A stretch of DNA of 64,000 nt from Dromaius novaehollandiae (taxonomy: Eukaryota; Chordata; Aves; Casuariiformes; Dromaiidae), in NCBI RefSeq assembly GCF_036370855.1, contig NW_026991398.1:248001-312000 (forward strand). The letters run 5' to 3'. Within the stretch, counting starts at the first letter, position 1, and every line of letters starts with the position of its first letter. A program made the position numbers and the translations under genes. Shown here piece after piece: positions 1 to 11,189 of this stretch. The notes beneath the pieces were generated by a model. The model made no database searches. It was not told where the DNA came from and worked only from the letters and a program-made list of their open reading frames with translations.

Positions 1-910
1 TGAACTGTGTGGGTGAAAAAGGTCCCACATGATCTAAACTGCTCTGAGGCCTCCTGCTAGATGTCAGCCCCTGGATGTCTTGTGTCAGAGCCCAGGGCAG
101 TGCGCAGGGTGCAGGGAGCAGCACAGCCCCGAAGCAGCGAGACCTTCAGCAAAAAGAGCTCAAGATCCTCTCTATAGTTCAGTGGATTGGAGGGGAGTTA
201 CTCAAATGGTTAAGTAAGGGCTAATTGGGAGATAATACTGCATTATTAGCAAAGAGTTTCTAGGGTCCTGCCACATGAGAAGAAAAGAGTGTCCGCACCA
301 ATTAGCTATATGGGCAGTATCTCCCCATAGCCTTTGCTAATAGGAGGGAGAGGCAACTGCTATGCCTCTAGCCTGAAAAACCTTGTGGTTGGCCAGATCC
401 CAGAAGTGTTAACTTCAAGAATCTCCAGGAAAGAACCTTTTCTGAAAGATGACCTCTTCTACTCCAAATACTCTAAGCTCCATATTTCTAGGTATTTCAC
501 AGTCTATGTGGCATATCTGGCTGCAGATCCTGGCAACAGCTGAGGAAACTCCAGGCCTGAACCTCAGTGGGCAGAAGGCAGCAGGCTGCCAGCATCCCTG
601 GCTCTCGCCACCAGGGCAGCCTGGGCCCTGCGAGCCAAGTCACCTCCTCACCTGCAAGGGCTCCCCAGCTCCCCAGCCTGGCAGCACTCCCCACGCACAC
701 CACTGCTCTCTCCAGACACTTCCTCCCATGCAGAGCAGCACCAAGACACTGGGGCCACCACTCGTTCCCACCACAGGGCACCCCACCACTGTGACACACC
801 GCACCACCTGCCCCTCACCTCATAGAGGGTTGCCAGCCAACACACGCCTCTGCATCAGAGACATACAGGGGCCAGGACTAGACGTGGCAGCAGCTAGGCG
901 ACCCACAAGG
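1..910. repeat. Segmental duplication, left copy (partner 44880-45770), including the 400-bp unit
   Basis: Sequence from the left edge to about 910 recurs in the same orientation at 44880-45770. Shared stretches include the wording around 'gatctaaactgctct' near the start and the block beginning near 395 ('cccagaagtgttaa'). The last 400 bp (about 500-910) is a GC-rich unit also present at 5250-5660, 6150-6560 and 45370-45770. No gene is recognised. Frames that stay open here on both strands are best explained by GC richness. Confidence 0.7.
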
Positions 911-1278
911 GCCCCAAAACACACAAAGGCCAAGTCTATATCCCTTCACCTCCATTCCTCCAAGGCCTTGGGACAGGGAATTCCTCTGGACATCCATCTC
1001 CTGCTAGAACCTTTGCAGCCATTTGATAAGCGTCACACAGGCAAGCGTGGCACTCAGGATGGGACAGCCCACAGAAGAGGGGTTTGCTCTGGGGGGCTCC
1101 GCAAGAATCCTGGGAACACCACAGCTGGAGTCACCACACTGTGCGGTTGCTGTAGCCTAGTGGCACACCCTCCAACGACCCCATGATCGCTCAACAAACC
1201 TAGTCAGCAAAGGGGAAGTGACACCACAGACTCACACCGCAGGCATCTAGGTACCGTGGAATTCTCCACTGAAGGACC

Positions 1279-1800
1279 TGTTGATTTGCATACTGTTGTC
1301 AGCTGAGCACTGGGTTATCTTTTGGTATGCCTACTGGTATTGACTGGGGCCATACAGCTGTTGTGTAACCATGGCCTGGCATTGTTTGACTGGATAAGGA
1401 ACTAAGCCCAGGAAGGCTAAGGGAGTAAGCCACATACCTCTGTGTGGACTCGGACTCATCATCAGCTGGCCTGCGGACTCGACAACCCACTCATCAGTGG
1501 GGACAACCCTGAGGCCAACTGCCAAGGAGAACATGAATCATCCTGGCACAGCTGAAGTGTGGTGAGAATAACCTGGGGAAAACTGTTACCATAGGGGTGG
1601 CCCCATAAGGACAAGAAAAAAGCAAGAATGGTCATTATATCGTGCATCCGTGGCTTAACAGTACGGCTTGGATATACTTTGAGGTTTGTTAATACTTACA
1701 GTTTGTAGATTGTTTGGTGTTGCCCAATGTTTGTTATATGTGTAGAACCATTTAGCTCTAATAAACTCCTACACTTGACAAGCAATTTCTCTCAAGCTCA
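1279..1800 (+). mobile_element. Possible solo LTR (weak)
   Basis: About 520 bp of lower-GC sequence begins with TGTTGATTTGC and ends near a CA dinucleotide. An AATAAA signal (1760-1765) lies about 35 bp before the presumed 3' end, as in many retroviral LTRs. No target-site duplication, primer-binding site or internal retroviral coding sequence was seen next to it. It is absent from the duplicate near 45.8-46.2 kb as far as I can see, which would fit a later insertion. It could be ordinary unique DNA. Confidence 0.28.
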
Positions 1801-2480
1801 GTGTGCCTGGCCTATGAGGGCCTGAAGCAGAAGTGGCCTCACAAGTACAAACTGCACCAACATGCCTGTGCTGGCCCATGAGGTACTGAGGCCAAGGCAC
1901 CTCACCATCTGCATCCAAGCCATGGGCCTGATGCTCGCCTATGAGGTGCTGAGGCAGAAAGTGACCTCACCAGCATCACCAAACCCATGTGCATGTGGCT
2001 GTCTCTCAGGTTCTCAACATCCTCACCAAGACAACCAGCAGTAATGTACCTGACGCTGGCCTACCAGGTAGGGATTGAAAAGGGGCCTCACATTAAGCCC
2101 TGGAGCCATGTGCCTGCAGCTGCCCTATCAGGTACTGACTCACCAATGACCTCACAAGTGCCAATGGCAGCCCTGTGCCTGCTGCTGGCCTATCCCGTAC
2201 CAAGGCACCACTGACCTCACACGCAGCCTCAAAGCCATGTGCCTGCTGCTGGCCTATCAAGGACTGAGGCAGAAGCACGTCACAACCTGCACCAACAGCA
2301 CTTAGGTGCCTCCCCTGGCCCAGGAGGTGCTGAGGCACAAGTCACCTCACAGGCAGCACCCAAGGCAGCTGCCTGCAGCTTGCCCAGCAGCTCCTGAGGA
2401 TAAATGACCTCACAAGCACACACCCTCCCCATGGGCCTGCTGCTGACCTATCAGTTACTCAGGCAGAAGGGACCTCCAAG
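1790..2480 (+). repeat. Minisatellite array 1, unit about 63 bp
   Basis: About eleven imperfect units follow one another. Each has the core TGCCTGCTGCTGGCCTATCA, then a GGTACTGAGGCAGAAGTGAC-like segment and CTCACAA. Spacing between two clear cores is 64 bp (2175 to 2239). Units vary by substitutions and small indels. The same family forms the arrays at 42430-43930, 44270-44420 and 46290-46720. A period near 63 keeps the reverse frames open for 70-80 codons, which I take as a by-product of the period and not as coding. Confidence 0.85.
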
Positions 2481-4400
2481 TCCACGCTGAAACTATTAAA
2501 AGGTTTCTTGCTGATCAGGAGAATGCACAGAGGTGACATCCCAAGAACCTGCACCAACCAAGAGCCTGCTGGGTACAGCCTTTTCTCTATGGGAAGGTGC
2601 TCTGCCAAAGGATCTGTCACAGGGGGAGCTGGGAACCTCCACTGCTTCTTCAGGCATGAGACACATCTCTGGGACAGCCTGTATTTCAGAAGAACACAGG
2701 GGTTGAGGCAGGCTTCTCTGATGCCCTTCACAGAGGAGAAGCTCACCTGGGTCCACCCTCATGACCCTTGATGTCACTGTCATCACTCCTTTCATGACAC
2801 TCCTCTGCAAACAGCTGTCATCTCCTGGCAAGACTCTCTCCAGGTCATGTGACATCTCCACTCTGTCACCCTGGCACAAATCCCAAAAGGGAACAATTGC
2901 ACTTGCATTTCCTATATGACCATCAAGTCTTAGCTGTGAGCAACTTGTTCTGCAGCACCTATTAAATGACAGCAGGACACCACTTCCATTTGTAGGGCCT
3001 AGGTAAAGAGACCAGCCCAGGGAGCAGCTGCACTGGAAAGGGTTTCTGACACTGTCACATCAACTCAGCACTGCACCAGGCATTGACCTCACACCAGACC
3101 TCTGCTGTGCCAGCTAGTCTGTAAACACACTGTCTCTGCCCCACAGAGCTGGCCCTTCTGCTAGATACAACCAAGTGCCAGCAAGAAGAGACGGATGCTT
3201 GACCCTCGCCACTTGCACACTCCCCAGGCAATGCTTTGCTTGCTGCCTTGGCTCCTCAACCCACACACAGAGGGAAGCTCTTGTGGTGACACCGGGAGGT
3301 GGCCAAGGCACTCTGGGCTCACAAGCTGTATGCAAACACTCAGCACAAGACCAGGACCAGAGCTGGCTCCTTGGGCAATGCTGCTGTTTTCAGAAGGAAG
3401 GATGCTGCTCCCTGTGGGCACAGCAGGCTGCTGCTTTCCACCCCCACAACCCCACCACATCATGAACCTCCAGCTAGGGACAAGGGTTAGGGCATTTGTT
3501 TTTTGTAATAAAGTTACAGACACAACTTGGGAGTCCTGTAGGTCTCCTGAGCCTAAAGTAACCTCTGCCCCTTTCCTTTCATTAGCTGGACAAGGAGCTT
3601 CTGTGAAGGGAGAAAGGGTGCAGAGGCTCTGAAAACGTGGCACCAGCAAGGAGACAGCCCCAGACTGGAGGTCTGGGGAAACACCTGCAGTCCTGTGGGA
3701 ATGGGCTCTGCAGCAGGAACCCGGGCTCCAGAGCTGTGTTTGTGGCACACCAATGGCTGGGTGCCATGGGCAGCCTGGCCCTGGGCACATCTTCACCCCT
3801 CACAGAGCCAGAAGCCCAAGAGCTCTGAGAGTTCCTCAGTTCAATCAAAGCAGGCTTTGGGGCATGCAGACAAAGGCACACAGGGGATGCTGGCATTTAT
3901 TATAAGGGTCTTTGATTCATCCTATGCAGCACCACAACCATCTAGGAAAAGGAGGGAGCATTACAGCATTTGCTGAGCAGGCTGGCACCAACAGCATTTG
4001 TGGGAGGAGGAATTTGCAGCAGAGCAGAGGTACCAGGAGGGGAACTCACACCCCAGGTGACCCAAAAAAGCCAGATGCATTTACGGCAGCCTTCACATCC
4101 ATACGCAGCCTCACCTCATTCACTTGCAGCTGGTTCCACGGAGGGCTCACGGTGTTGGCAACACGTTGGCACGTGTTGGTGTCACAGTGAAGGCACCCTG
4201 CCTCCATCCTCGGGGACTCTAGGACTGCACTGGGAGCCTACATGACTGCAGCAACCTAGGAAGAAAGAATCGGAGGGTTACTGTCAGTTCTGCTGGCCTT
4301 GCATTCTCACAACAGCCACGGGCAAATGTCTCCCCTCTATGCTGAGCTGTATTTGTGAGAACGTAACCAGCAGGGCCACCGGAGACATTCTACCTGGCTT
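2480..4400. other. No gene recognised
   Basis: This stretch has moderate GC content. Open frames up to 211 codons occur on the minus strand (3161-3796) but show no family motif and no conserved partner elsewhere in the window. A perfect 8-bp inverted repeat (CAACACGT-TGGC-ACGTGTTG, 4159-4178) containing a CACGTG E-box is the only local structure noted. Confidence 0.6.
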
Positions 4401-4910
4401 TTTGGCACAGGTGAGGCCACGTCTGGATACTGGGTGCCATTTGGGCTCTCCAGTTCTAGAAAGGCACTAACACATAGGAGGCAGTCCAGCCCAGGGACAC
4501 CAAGAAGGTCAGGGGCTAGAGTACTGGGCATATAAGGAGAGGCTGGGAGAGCTGGGTTTGTTCAGCATCAAGAACAGAAGGCCAAGGGGGATCTACCTGC
4601 TCTGCACAGCTACCCTATGGAAGGTGCAGTGAAAACAGAGCCAGCTTTTCTTGAAGGTGCATAGTAACAGCATGAGAGGCAACAGGGACAACTTGGAGCA
4701 TGGGACATTCTTCTTAGATGTTAAGAACAACCCTTCTTCTCCATGATGGTGGCCAGACTATGGCACAGGGACCCAGAGAGGTTCCCCAATCTCCATCCTT
4801 GGAGAGATTCAAAACTTCACTGGAAAAGGCCTGAAAATACCTCTGCTCCTGGGACCTGCCTCGAGCAGGGTGTTGGACCCCCACCTCCAGATGTTTCTCC
4901 CATTGCAGGC
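4400..4910 (+). mobile_element. CR1 LINE, 3'-terminal fragment, sense
   Basis: The text follows the 3' part of avian CR1: 'gaggccacgtctggatactgg', an 'aggagaggctgggagagctgg' segment, 'agagaggttccccaatctcc' and 'ggagagattcaaaac'. This is the non-reverse-transcriptase 3' portion, heavily mutated and 5'-truncated, as is usual for CR1. It shows no coding capacity. Confidence 0.8.
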
Positions 4911-5249
4911 TCAAGGAATCTGCTATCCTAAGACTCTACTCCAAAGGGACTAGCAGCTTTGGAGCTGCCACCTCCATGGCTGACCAAGGACAGGAGCCTA
5001 AGAGGCACCTGTCTCCCCGAGAGGCCTGACTTCTTGTGAGGTGGCATCTGCACTGCCTCAAGGGTCTGGGCAGGCAAAAAGGGGAGAAGTGGCTCTGACT
5101 GCTTTGATTAACTCCCCATCTGTCTGATGGATCAGAATGGATTAAGATCTGGGAAGGGAAGATGCAGTGAGGGTCCAGATTCAACAGAAAGCCATTAAGG
5201 AGCAAGAAGATGACTTTCTGCAGAAGACTCAGTACAATCTCAAAGACTC

Positions 5250-5660
5250 GGGGAAGCATCAAGAGCTTCACAAACTGCAAGCCTGAACCTCAGCTGACAG
5301 AAGCCAGCAAACTGCAAGCATCCCTGGCTCGCACTAGAATGCTCCAAGGCAGTAACATGGTCCCCAATGGTTCCCAGCCCCGGGTCTCCCAGAAGGACAC
5401 CACGATGGCAGGCCGGGCTCTGGGAGCAGAGCACTGCTCTCTCCACACACCTCCTCCCAAGATGAGCACCAAGACACTGGGGCCACCACCTGTCCCCAAG
5501 ACAAGGCACCACATCACTGTGGCACCCCAAACCCACTGCCCCACACCTCACAGAGGATAGCCAGCCATCACGCGCCTCTGCAGCAGGGACACACAGGGCA
5601 CAGCACCACACATGGCAGCAGCTGTGGCACCAAGGGCTCCCAAAACACACCGTGCAGCAG
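5250..5660. repeat. 400-bp GC-rich unit, copy 2
   Basis: It starts near 'agagcttcacaaactgcaag' and ends near 'caaaacacac'. Copies at 500-910, 6150-6560 and 45370-45770 share the wording through 'cactggggccacca' and 'cagcagggacacacagggca'. This copy is the most diverged. The unit's identity is unknown: it matches no CR1 region I recognise and has no LTR ends. Confidence 0.75.
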
Positions 5661-6149
5661 TGACAGCACCTAACCACACCACACCTAGCACACTGATGCC
5701 TGCATGGAGGGTGCTCTCTCATTTCCTTGCTGCGGCATAGAAAGCTCACACTACAGCAGGATGCTGGAGGATCTTAAAGAGGCTGAAACTGGAAGGAAGA
5801 GAGACTTGGGTTGCGCAGGCCTTGCAGGGCACTCTGGCTGTGGCTGGCCTACTCAAAGCGACTGCTTGTCTGTGAAGATTTGGCACATAAAGGCATCAGC
5901 CCCTTGACAGTCGTCTCCCAAGAACACACCTGCCTCTTTCCAAGGACCACCGCTCCACAAGGCCTTCATTTGTCCAAAGAGCTGCCAGCATGTTAACACC
6001 CAGCTGGCAACAAGCATGTCCCGCCACTCCTCCACCCTCAGCAAACACGGCTGCAGAGGAAAGTTCTCATGAGGAAAAGCAAATGAGAGGAAAGGAGGGA
6101 AAAAGCAGCCTTGGTTCACATCTCAGAGCAAGCAGAAACACTCCCTGCC

Positions 6150-6592
6150 CTTTAGTCTGGATCCTGCCTGCAGATCCTGGCAAGAGCTTCACAAACTCAA
6201 GGCCTGAACCTCAGTGCACAGAAGGCAGCAGGCTGCCAGCATCCCTGGCTCTGGCCACCAGGGCAGCCTGGGCCCTGCGAGCCAAGTCACCTCCTCCCCT
6301 CCAAGGGCTCCCCAGCTCCCCAGCCTGGCGGCACTCCCCACGCACAGCACTGCTCTCTCCAGGCACCTCTTCCCGTTCTGAACACCAAGACACTGGAGCC
6401 ACCACCTACCCCCACCACAGGGCACCCCACCACTGTGACACCCTGCACCCCCACCCCTCGCCTCATGGAGGGTGGCCAGCCAACACGTGCCACTGCAGCA
6501 GGGACACACAGGGCACAGCACCACACATGGCAGCAGACAGGGCACCCCCAGGGCCTCAAAACACACACACACACACACACACACACGGAAAC
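6150..6592. repeat. 400-bp GC-rich unit, copy 3, ending in a (CA)n microsatellite
   Basis: Same unit as at 500-910 and 45370-45770. Its tail has expanded into a perfect (AC)13 run at 6561-6586. The 45.7-kb copy has only a few CA repeats at that position, so the expansion is specific to this copy. Confidence 0.8.
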
Positions 6593-6599
6593 GTTGCAG

Positions 6600-7130
6600 C
6601 CTGCTGCCCTGGCGGCCAGCTCTGCCCCTCCCCTCCCCTCCCCTCCTCCCCCCCACAGTGGGGCGCCATGTTATGGGCGGCAGCGCGGGGCGCAGCGGGG
6701 CCTGGGGGCAGCCCGGCGCCATGTGCCCAGGCAGTGCGGGGCCCTGGGGCCTGGCCGCTGCCCCGCAGGGTCTGGGCTCTGCCGCAGGGGCCCTGTGGAG
6801 CTCCTGGCTGCCCTGCGCCCAGGGGCTGTGCTGGGTGCAGGGGAGCAGCCCCAGGGCCGGTGCTGGTGCTGGCCCTGGTGCCGGTGCGGGGGCCCTGGGC
6901 ATGGCCGGGGTGCCGGAGCCTGCGGGCAGTGTCCTGCTGCCCCAGGGCAGGGCTGGGTGGGGCAGGGCAGTGTCCTCTGTCCCCTGGGGCCCGGACACCC
7001 TGCTCTTGGCAGCCCGGGGCTCGGCAGCCCTCACGCTGCACCCGGCAGGGCTGGGCCGTGGCCAGGCAGGGGCTGCTCTCTGCGGGGCTGCGCTGGGCCC
7101 TGGCGGGTCACTCCGTAGGGCTGAGGAGCC
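6600..7130. promoter_or_regulatory. GC- and CpG-rich segment
   Basis: A C-rich tract with repeated CCCCT (about 6619-6650) precedes some 450 bp of very GC-rich sequence with frequent CG dinucleotides. That composition is unlike the neighbouring DNA and like a CpG island. An ATG in good context lies at 6669, but the following frames have only low-complexity Ala/Gly/Pro composition. About 330 bp (roughly 6690-7000) is absent from the otherwise matching sequence at 47.69 kb. Promoter activity is inferred from composition only. Confidence 0.35.
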
Positions 7131-10100
7131 CATGGGGGCACAGGGCAGCAGTGGGGGACAGCGATGGGGTGACCAGCTGTGGGCCTGCCGGTGGTGTATG
7201 CAGGAAGGCTGGGGTAGATGGCCCTGTTGGACTCACCTCGGCACTGCCCAGTATGGCTCAAAGAATGCTTGGGATCAGCCAGGACTTACGGGGTGGCAAT
7301 GGATTCTGGATTCCTGGCAATGGATTCCTGTTTCCAGGCTGCTCTCCCAAGCACGCTTTCTTCTGGCTGCAGGGGTTTGGCACCAGTTTGTGGGAAGACA
7401 GAGGCTGTGGCCATCTGAAGATGGCATCTCCTTGCCCAAAACATGCTCTGCCAAAATGAAGGCAGAAGAGGATCCATGTGGAAGTAACAGAGGTTCTCCC
7501 AAGCAAGTAGACTACTAGGATTTATTACAAGGTGAAGGTTCCATTTCCAGCAAGGGCATTTCCAGAAGGCTCTTGAGAGCCCCATGGAACTGCAGGCCAC
7601 CCCAGCCTCTGGGATGCAGCACCCCTTTCCTGCCAGAGCCAGATCCCAACGGGGGACCCACTCCCAGGGAAACCTGGCCCTGGATTGCCCCCACCCCCAC
7701 AGGATCCTTTGGGCTTAGGGCCGAGCCCCAGCACCCAGGAGTCCTGGCTACCACGTTGTCCCCCCAGCCAGTCAGGACTCTACAACAAGGCTGTCTTGGC
7801 AGCCCCCACCCTGTGCAGCCACCCCCACAGCCCAGGATCCACAGCCCTTTTTACAGTTAACAGTCTCTCTGCGACCCCTCAGGAAGGAGCTCCCAAAGCC
7901 CTTACCCTCAGTGGAGAGCAGCAGGAGCACTGGGAACAAGGAACTGCAGTCTGGGCTGATGGTGGTGGTCCAGCAGTCCTCCATCTTGCTTGTCTTCTTA
8001 CCCTTGGCTCCCGTCTCCAGACGTGGAAGAAGGAGGCTCTTCCTGTCTCCTTACACAAAACTCTCTGATGTGCCCCTGCTCCTCTGCCTGCTGGTGAGGG
8101 GCCCCAGGGCGGCTCCCATCCCCTCTCCTTGCCCCGGAGTGGCTCCAAAGGACAGTGGCAGGCAGCACATGAGCGGTGCCCAGCAGTGACCAGGCCTTGC
8201 AGGGAAGTGAGGGTACCCCTGTGGCACTGGGGAGACCTCCCTGTGATGCAGCACATCCCACTGTGACCTCAGCTCGTGTCATCTGGAGACTCAGTAGGTC
8301 ACTGCCATGGAGATGGCAGAGCCAGGGAGAGAGCAGAGAGATTTCCCCTCATGTCCTGGGAAGCAGTCACCTCCTTCCACCCCAGTTATTTTCCAGAACT
8401 TGCTGATAAATCCTTTAGGAATGTCTCTAGATGGTGGCAAAGGCTGTGAAATATCTAAAAGGGGGTACTGGAGGAGTCACCTCTGCACCCCTGCACTGAC
8501 AGGTCTCTGGCCTGGGCAGACATGTGCGGGAAGCTGGGCCTTCAGGGCTGGTTTAAAGTTTGTCATTTTTCAAAGCCAGGATCAAATTCATGTGGGATGA
8601 AACAGCACAAAGTGTGGCCACAGGCTGAGATGCTTTGGTGAGCATCAAAAGTGGTTTCTGCTGTGGTTTGCTCTTTTTGTCAAAGTAGGATGTAGGACAA
8701 TATGAGACAGGACAGAACCTTCCTCCTTTAGGCACCAACGTTTTTAAAAGTCCTCAGCAAGGTTTCTCCATCTGCAGCGCTTAAGATAGAATATGCCAGA
8801 GAAGAGCAAATGTGCCCTTAATGTACATCATCCAGGGGTCTTTCTCCAGGACCCTTGTCCCTGCCAGGCTCCAAAGCCATGGGCCAGCCCAGGTAGCAAG
8901 TTTGGAGGTTTTCCCATTTCCCATGACTTTTGCCCTGCTTTCCTTTTGGCTGAACCTCAGAAAAGCTGTTTCTCATCTTTGACGTGAGTTGGTCCATGGG
9001 CTTTTCCGTGTCACCTCAAGGTAGTGCTTCTCCCTTGGGTACATTCCCTTGTATCCTGGACCCCCTCCAGGACACTGTCTCACTTGGGGGATGTGCAGCC
9101 CTGGCATCCTGCATCTCCCACATTTTTGACCCTGGGCATCTCAGGACATGCCCACACACCACAGTGCTGCTGTCCAGGCTCCGATGCAGAGCCTGGAAGG
9201 GGGTGCAGTGCCTCAGGACCTGCATTTGGGCTCATTCAGAAGTTTGTGAGGTGACCAGCTCCCACCTCTGCAAATCTTGCAGAAGGGGGACTCCATCCCC
9301 CTTGAATACAGTCAGAGATGTGGCTTTCCAAGTCCCTGCAAAAGGAAGGACTTGTTTGCTTCTTTGGGTTGCTTATTCAGCCTATGGCACCCCCTCTGTG
9401 ACGCTGTGAGCCCAACTGTTGAGCCCAAGGTCTCTGCCCTTTCTCTGCCCTGTCTCCTGGGTGTCTTCTCTGTGCACCAGGGCCATGGGAAGTGTTGCTT
9501 TAGAGAGCTCGCTTGAAGCTGTGACACATTGTGGAGCTGAAGGCCTGATGGAGACTGGTCTGGGACATGGCCATGCTCCCAAACCCCCTCCTACTCCTGG
9601 TCTGAGGGCCCGGGAAGGTCCCAGGATTGAGAGCAGGGGGTTTGGTGTGGGTGGGATGGGTTTCCCTTGACATGCCTGAGTCCTGCCTGGGTTGCTCTGA
9701 GTGCCCAGGAAAATCCCTCTTCTCTAGGGGCTTGCATAGGGTGTTTTCCAGACCTTTGTACAGAAACACAGCCTGGTCTGGGATCCCCAAGAGCAGCACA
9801 GCCCCCAGCACAGCCCAGGACCCCCAGGAGCCATGTGGCTCTCTCTTGTATGTCCACATGTCCTGATTAAATTAACAGTTTCTAACCTCCCCTTTACAGC
9901 ACACTATCCGGGCACTGTAACATTGCAACTCCTTCCATCACTCTGTTCATTCCCATACCCAGCTGCTGATTTCCATTTCCGTGAGTTTGAAGCTTGCTCT
10001 TTCAGTAGTTTGTTCCTCTGGGCAAGTCCTAAATTCTGTTTCTATCTACCGTTTTCTATCTATGCAAAAGATTCCCAGTCAGGCTATGCCTTGTGGAAAG

Positions 10101-10140
10101 TGAACCTTATTGGAGGCAGCTTGGACTTAGCATACAGTTG
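7010..10140. repeat. Segmental duplication block, copy 1 (partner 47690-50870)
   Basis: About 3.1 kb aligns colinearly and in the same orientation with 47690-50870, at an offset of about +40.7 kb. Shared landmarks are 'gatggcatctc' near 7420, the leader-like exon near 7906-7984, 'ttttgtcaaagtaggatgta' near 8675 and 'gtccacatgtcctgatta' near 9850. Divergence looks like roughly one difference per 10-20 bases. Apart from the short leader-like exon no gene is recognised. Confidence 0.85.
7906..7984 (-). other. Leader-peptide-like exon with splice donor (candidate)
   Basis: On the minus strand an ATG at 7984 opens 26 codons plus one base: MEDCWTTTISPD followed by a hydrophobic stretch (SSLFPVLLLLS). 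It then meets GGTAAG, a strong 5' splice site, leaving a phase-1 intron. That arrangement is typical of signal-peptide exons of immunoglobulin-superfamily genes. The duplicate at 48552-48630 keeps the start, length and donor, but has Lys in the hydrophobic run. No downstream V- or C-type domain exon was found in the next 7 kb, so this is either an isolated remnant or chance. The family assignment is inference. Confidence 0.3.
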
Positions 10141-11160
10141 AGGAGTGTAATTATCTTTAAGGAACTATATCAAGCTTTACTTTTTCTCTTGCAAATAATA
10201 ATAAAAAAATCCTTGTGTGTCTATTTGCAGCTAGTTTTCTAAGTAAAGCAGGTGGGAATTGGGACATATGAGCTGCAACATTCAGCTACAGGCTTCCCTG
10301 GAATAAGGTTAGCTTTTAACCAGAGTGGTACAACTCCCAGGTGACTGATGAGAGAAATGGCAGGGCTGGGGAGATGGGGAGGAAGCTTGTCCATGCAGTG
10401 TCTGACGTCTGGGACACTGCTTTTCCTACATGTCCAGGCTTCATTAAGAGACACTCTTTGATAGCAATTGGAGAATGTTGCTGTCACTTATTCTGAAAGG
10501 ATAATAATAGTAATTGTAATAATAATAATACCTTTAAAAGCAGAAATACTTATATATTTTGAAGTCCCCATCTTTCAGCTACACTCCTGAAAGCTCTCCA
10601 ATTAGCCATGCAAGACTTGAAGAAAATTATAGGGAGAGACGTGGTTCATCCTGGCTTTTTGCATTTTAATGAGCCCCATGGTGTATTTGGTGCTGACTCC
10701 ATGAACCTCAGCTATTGCGAGGAGATGGAGCAAAATGTTCAAGTCAAAGTCAGAAGAAAATCCCAAACTGCTGTAGAGTATTAATAGATCCCACTGAGGA
10801 CCATTACCAGCAAAGACTCACTGGGGGCTGATTAGAGCAGAAAATTGTAATCACCGATTACAGGTAGGCAAAGGAAATGTGCAGGTGGCTCTGATACCAT
10901 GTTAACCCTTGGTGTGTTTTTCAAGCAAAACGTTCAAGCATGGACACTGAGAGCCTGGGAAGGGAGATCCTTTCCCCTACGTGTTTTGCATGGCTATTCC
11001 TGGGGGCAGCGTGCAGGTTGGGGTGTGCAATATTCATGCAAGACAATGACATGAGACCTCCTGGGCTCCCCATGGGACAAGGGGACAGTGAGGCCCTGGT
11101 GTCTACTCATAGGCCTCGGTGGCAGAGACAACAACCATAGGGGACAAAGACATCAGGTCT
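10140..11160. repeat. Repeated 1-kb element, copy 1 of 4
   Basis: A block running from 'gaggagtgtaattatc' to 'aaagacatcaggtct' occurs at 50850-51890 (direct), 41400-42420 (inverted) and, in part, 26990-27620 (direct). Diagnostic wording is 'gcattttaatgagccccatg' with 'gtgctgactccatgaacc', and 'ccaattagcc'. It is part of the large duplicon, but the isolated 27-kb copy shows it also travels separately. The class is unknown and no coding frame is kept. Confidence 0.75.
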
Positions 11161-11189
11161 GTTGGAGGCTTTCAGCCTGTTTCAGGCAG

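Noticed and set aside
3161-3796. 211-codon minus-strand frame
   Set aside because: No recognisable domain, no paralogue in the window, no signal or membrane pattern, and overlapped by open frames in other phases.
5990-7459. 489-codon plus-strand open frame, with 227-, 314- and 348-codon frames overlapping it on both strands
   Set aside because: It runs through the 400-bp unit, a CA microsatellite and GC-rich DNA. Composition is low-complexity and frames on both strands are equally open, as expected of GC-rich non-coding DNA. The duplicate at 47.7 kb does not keep the frame.
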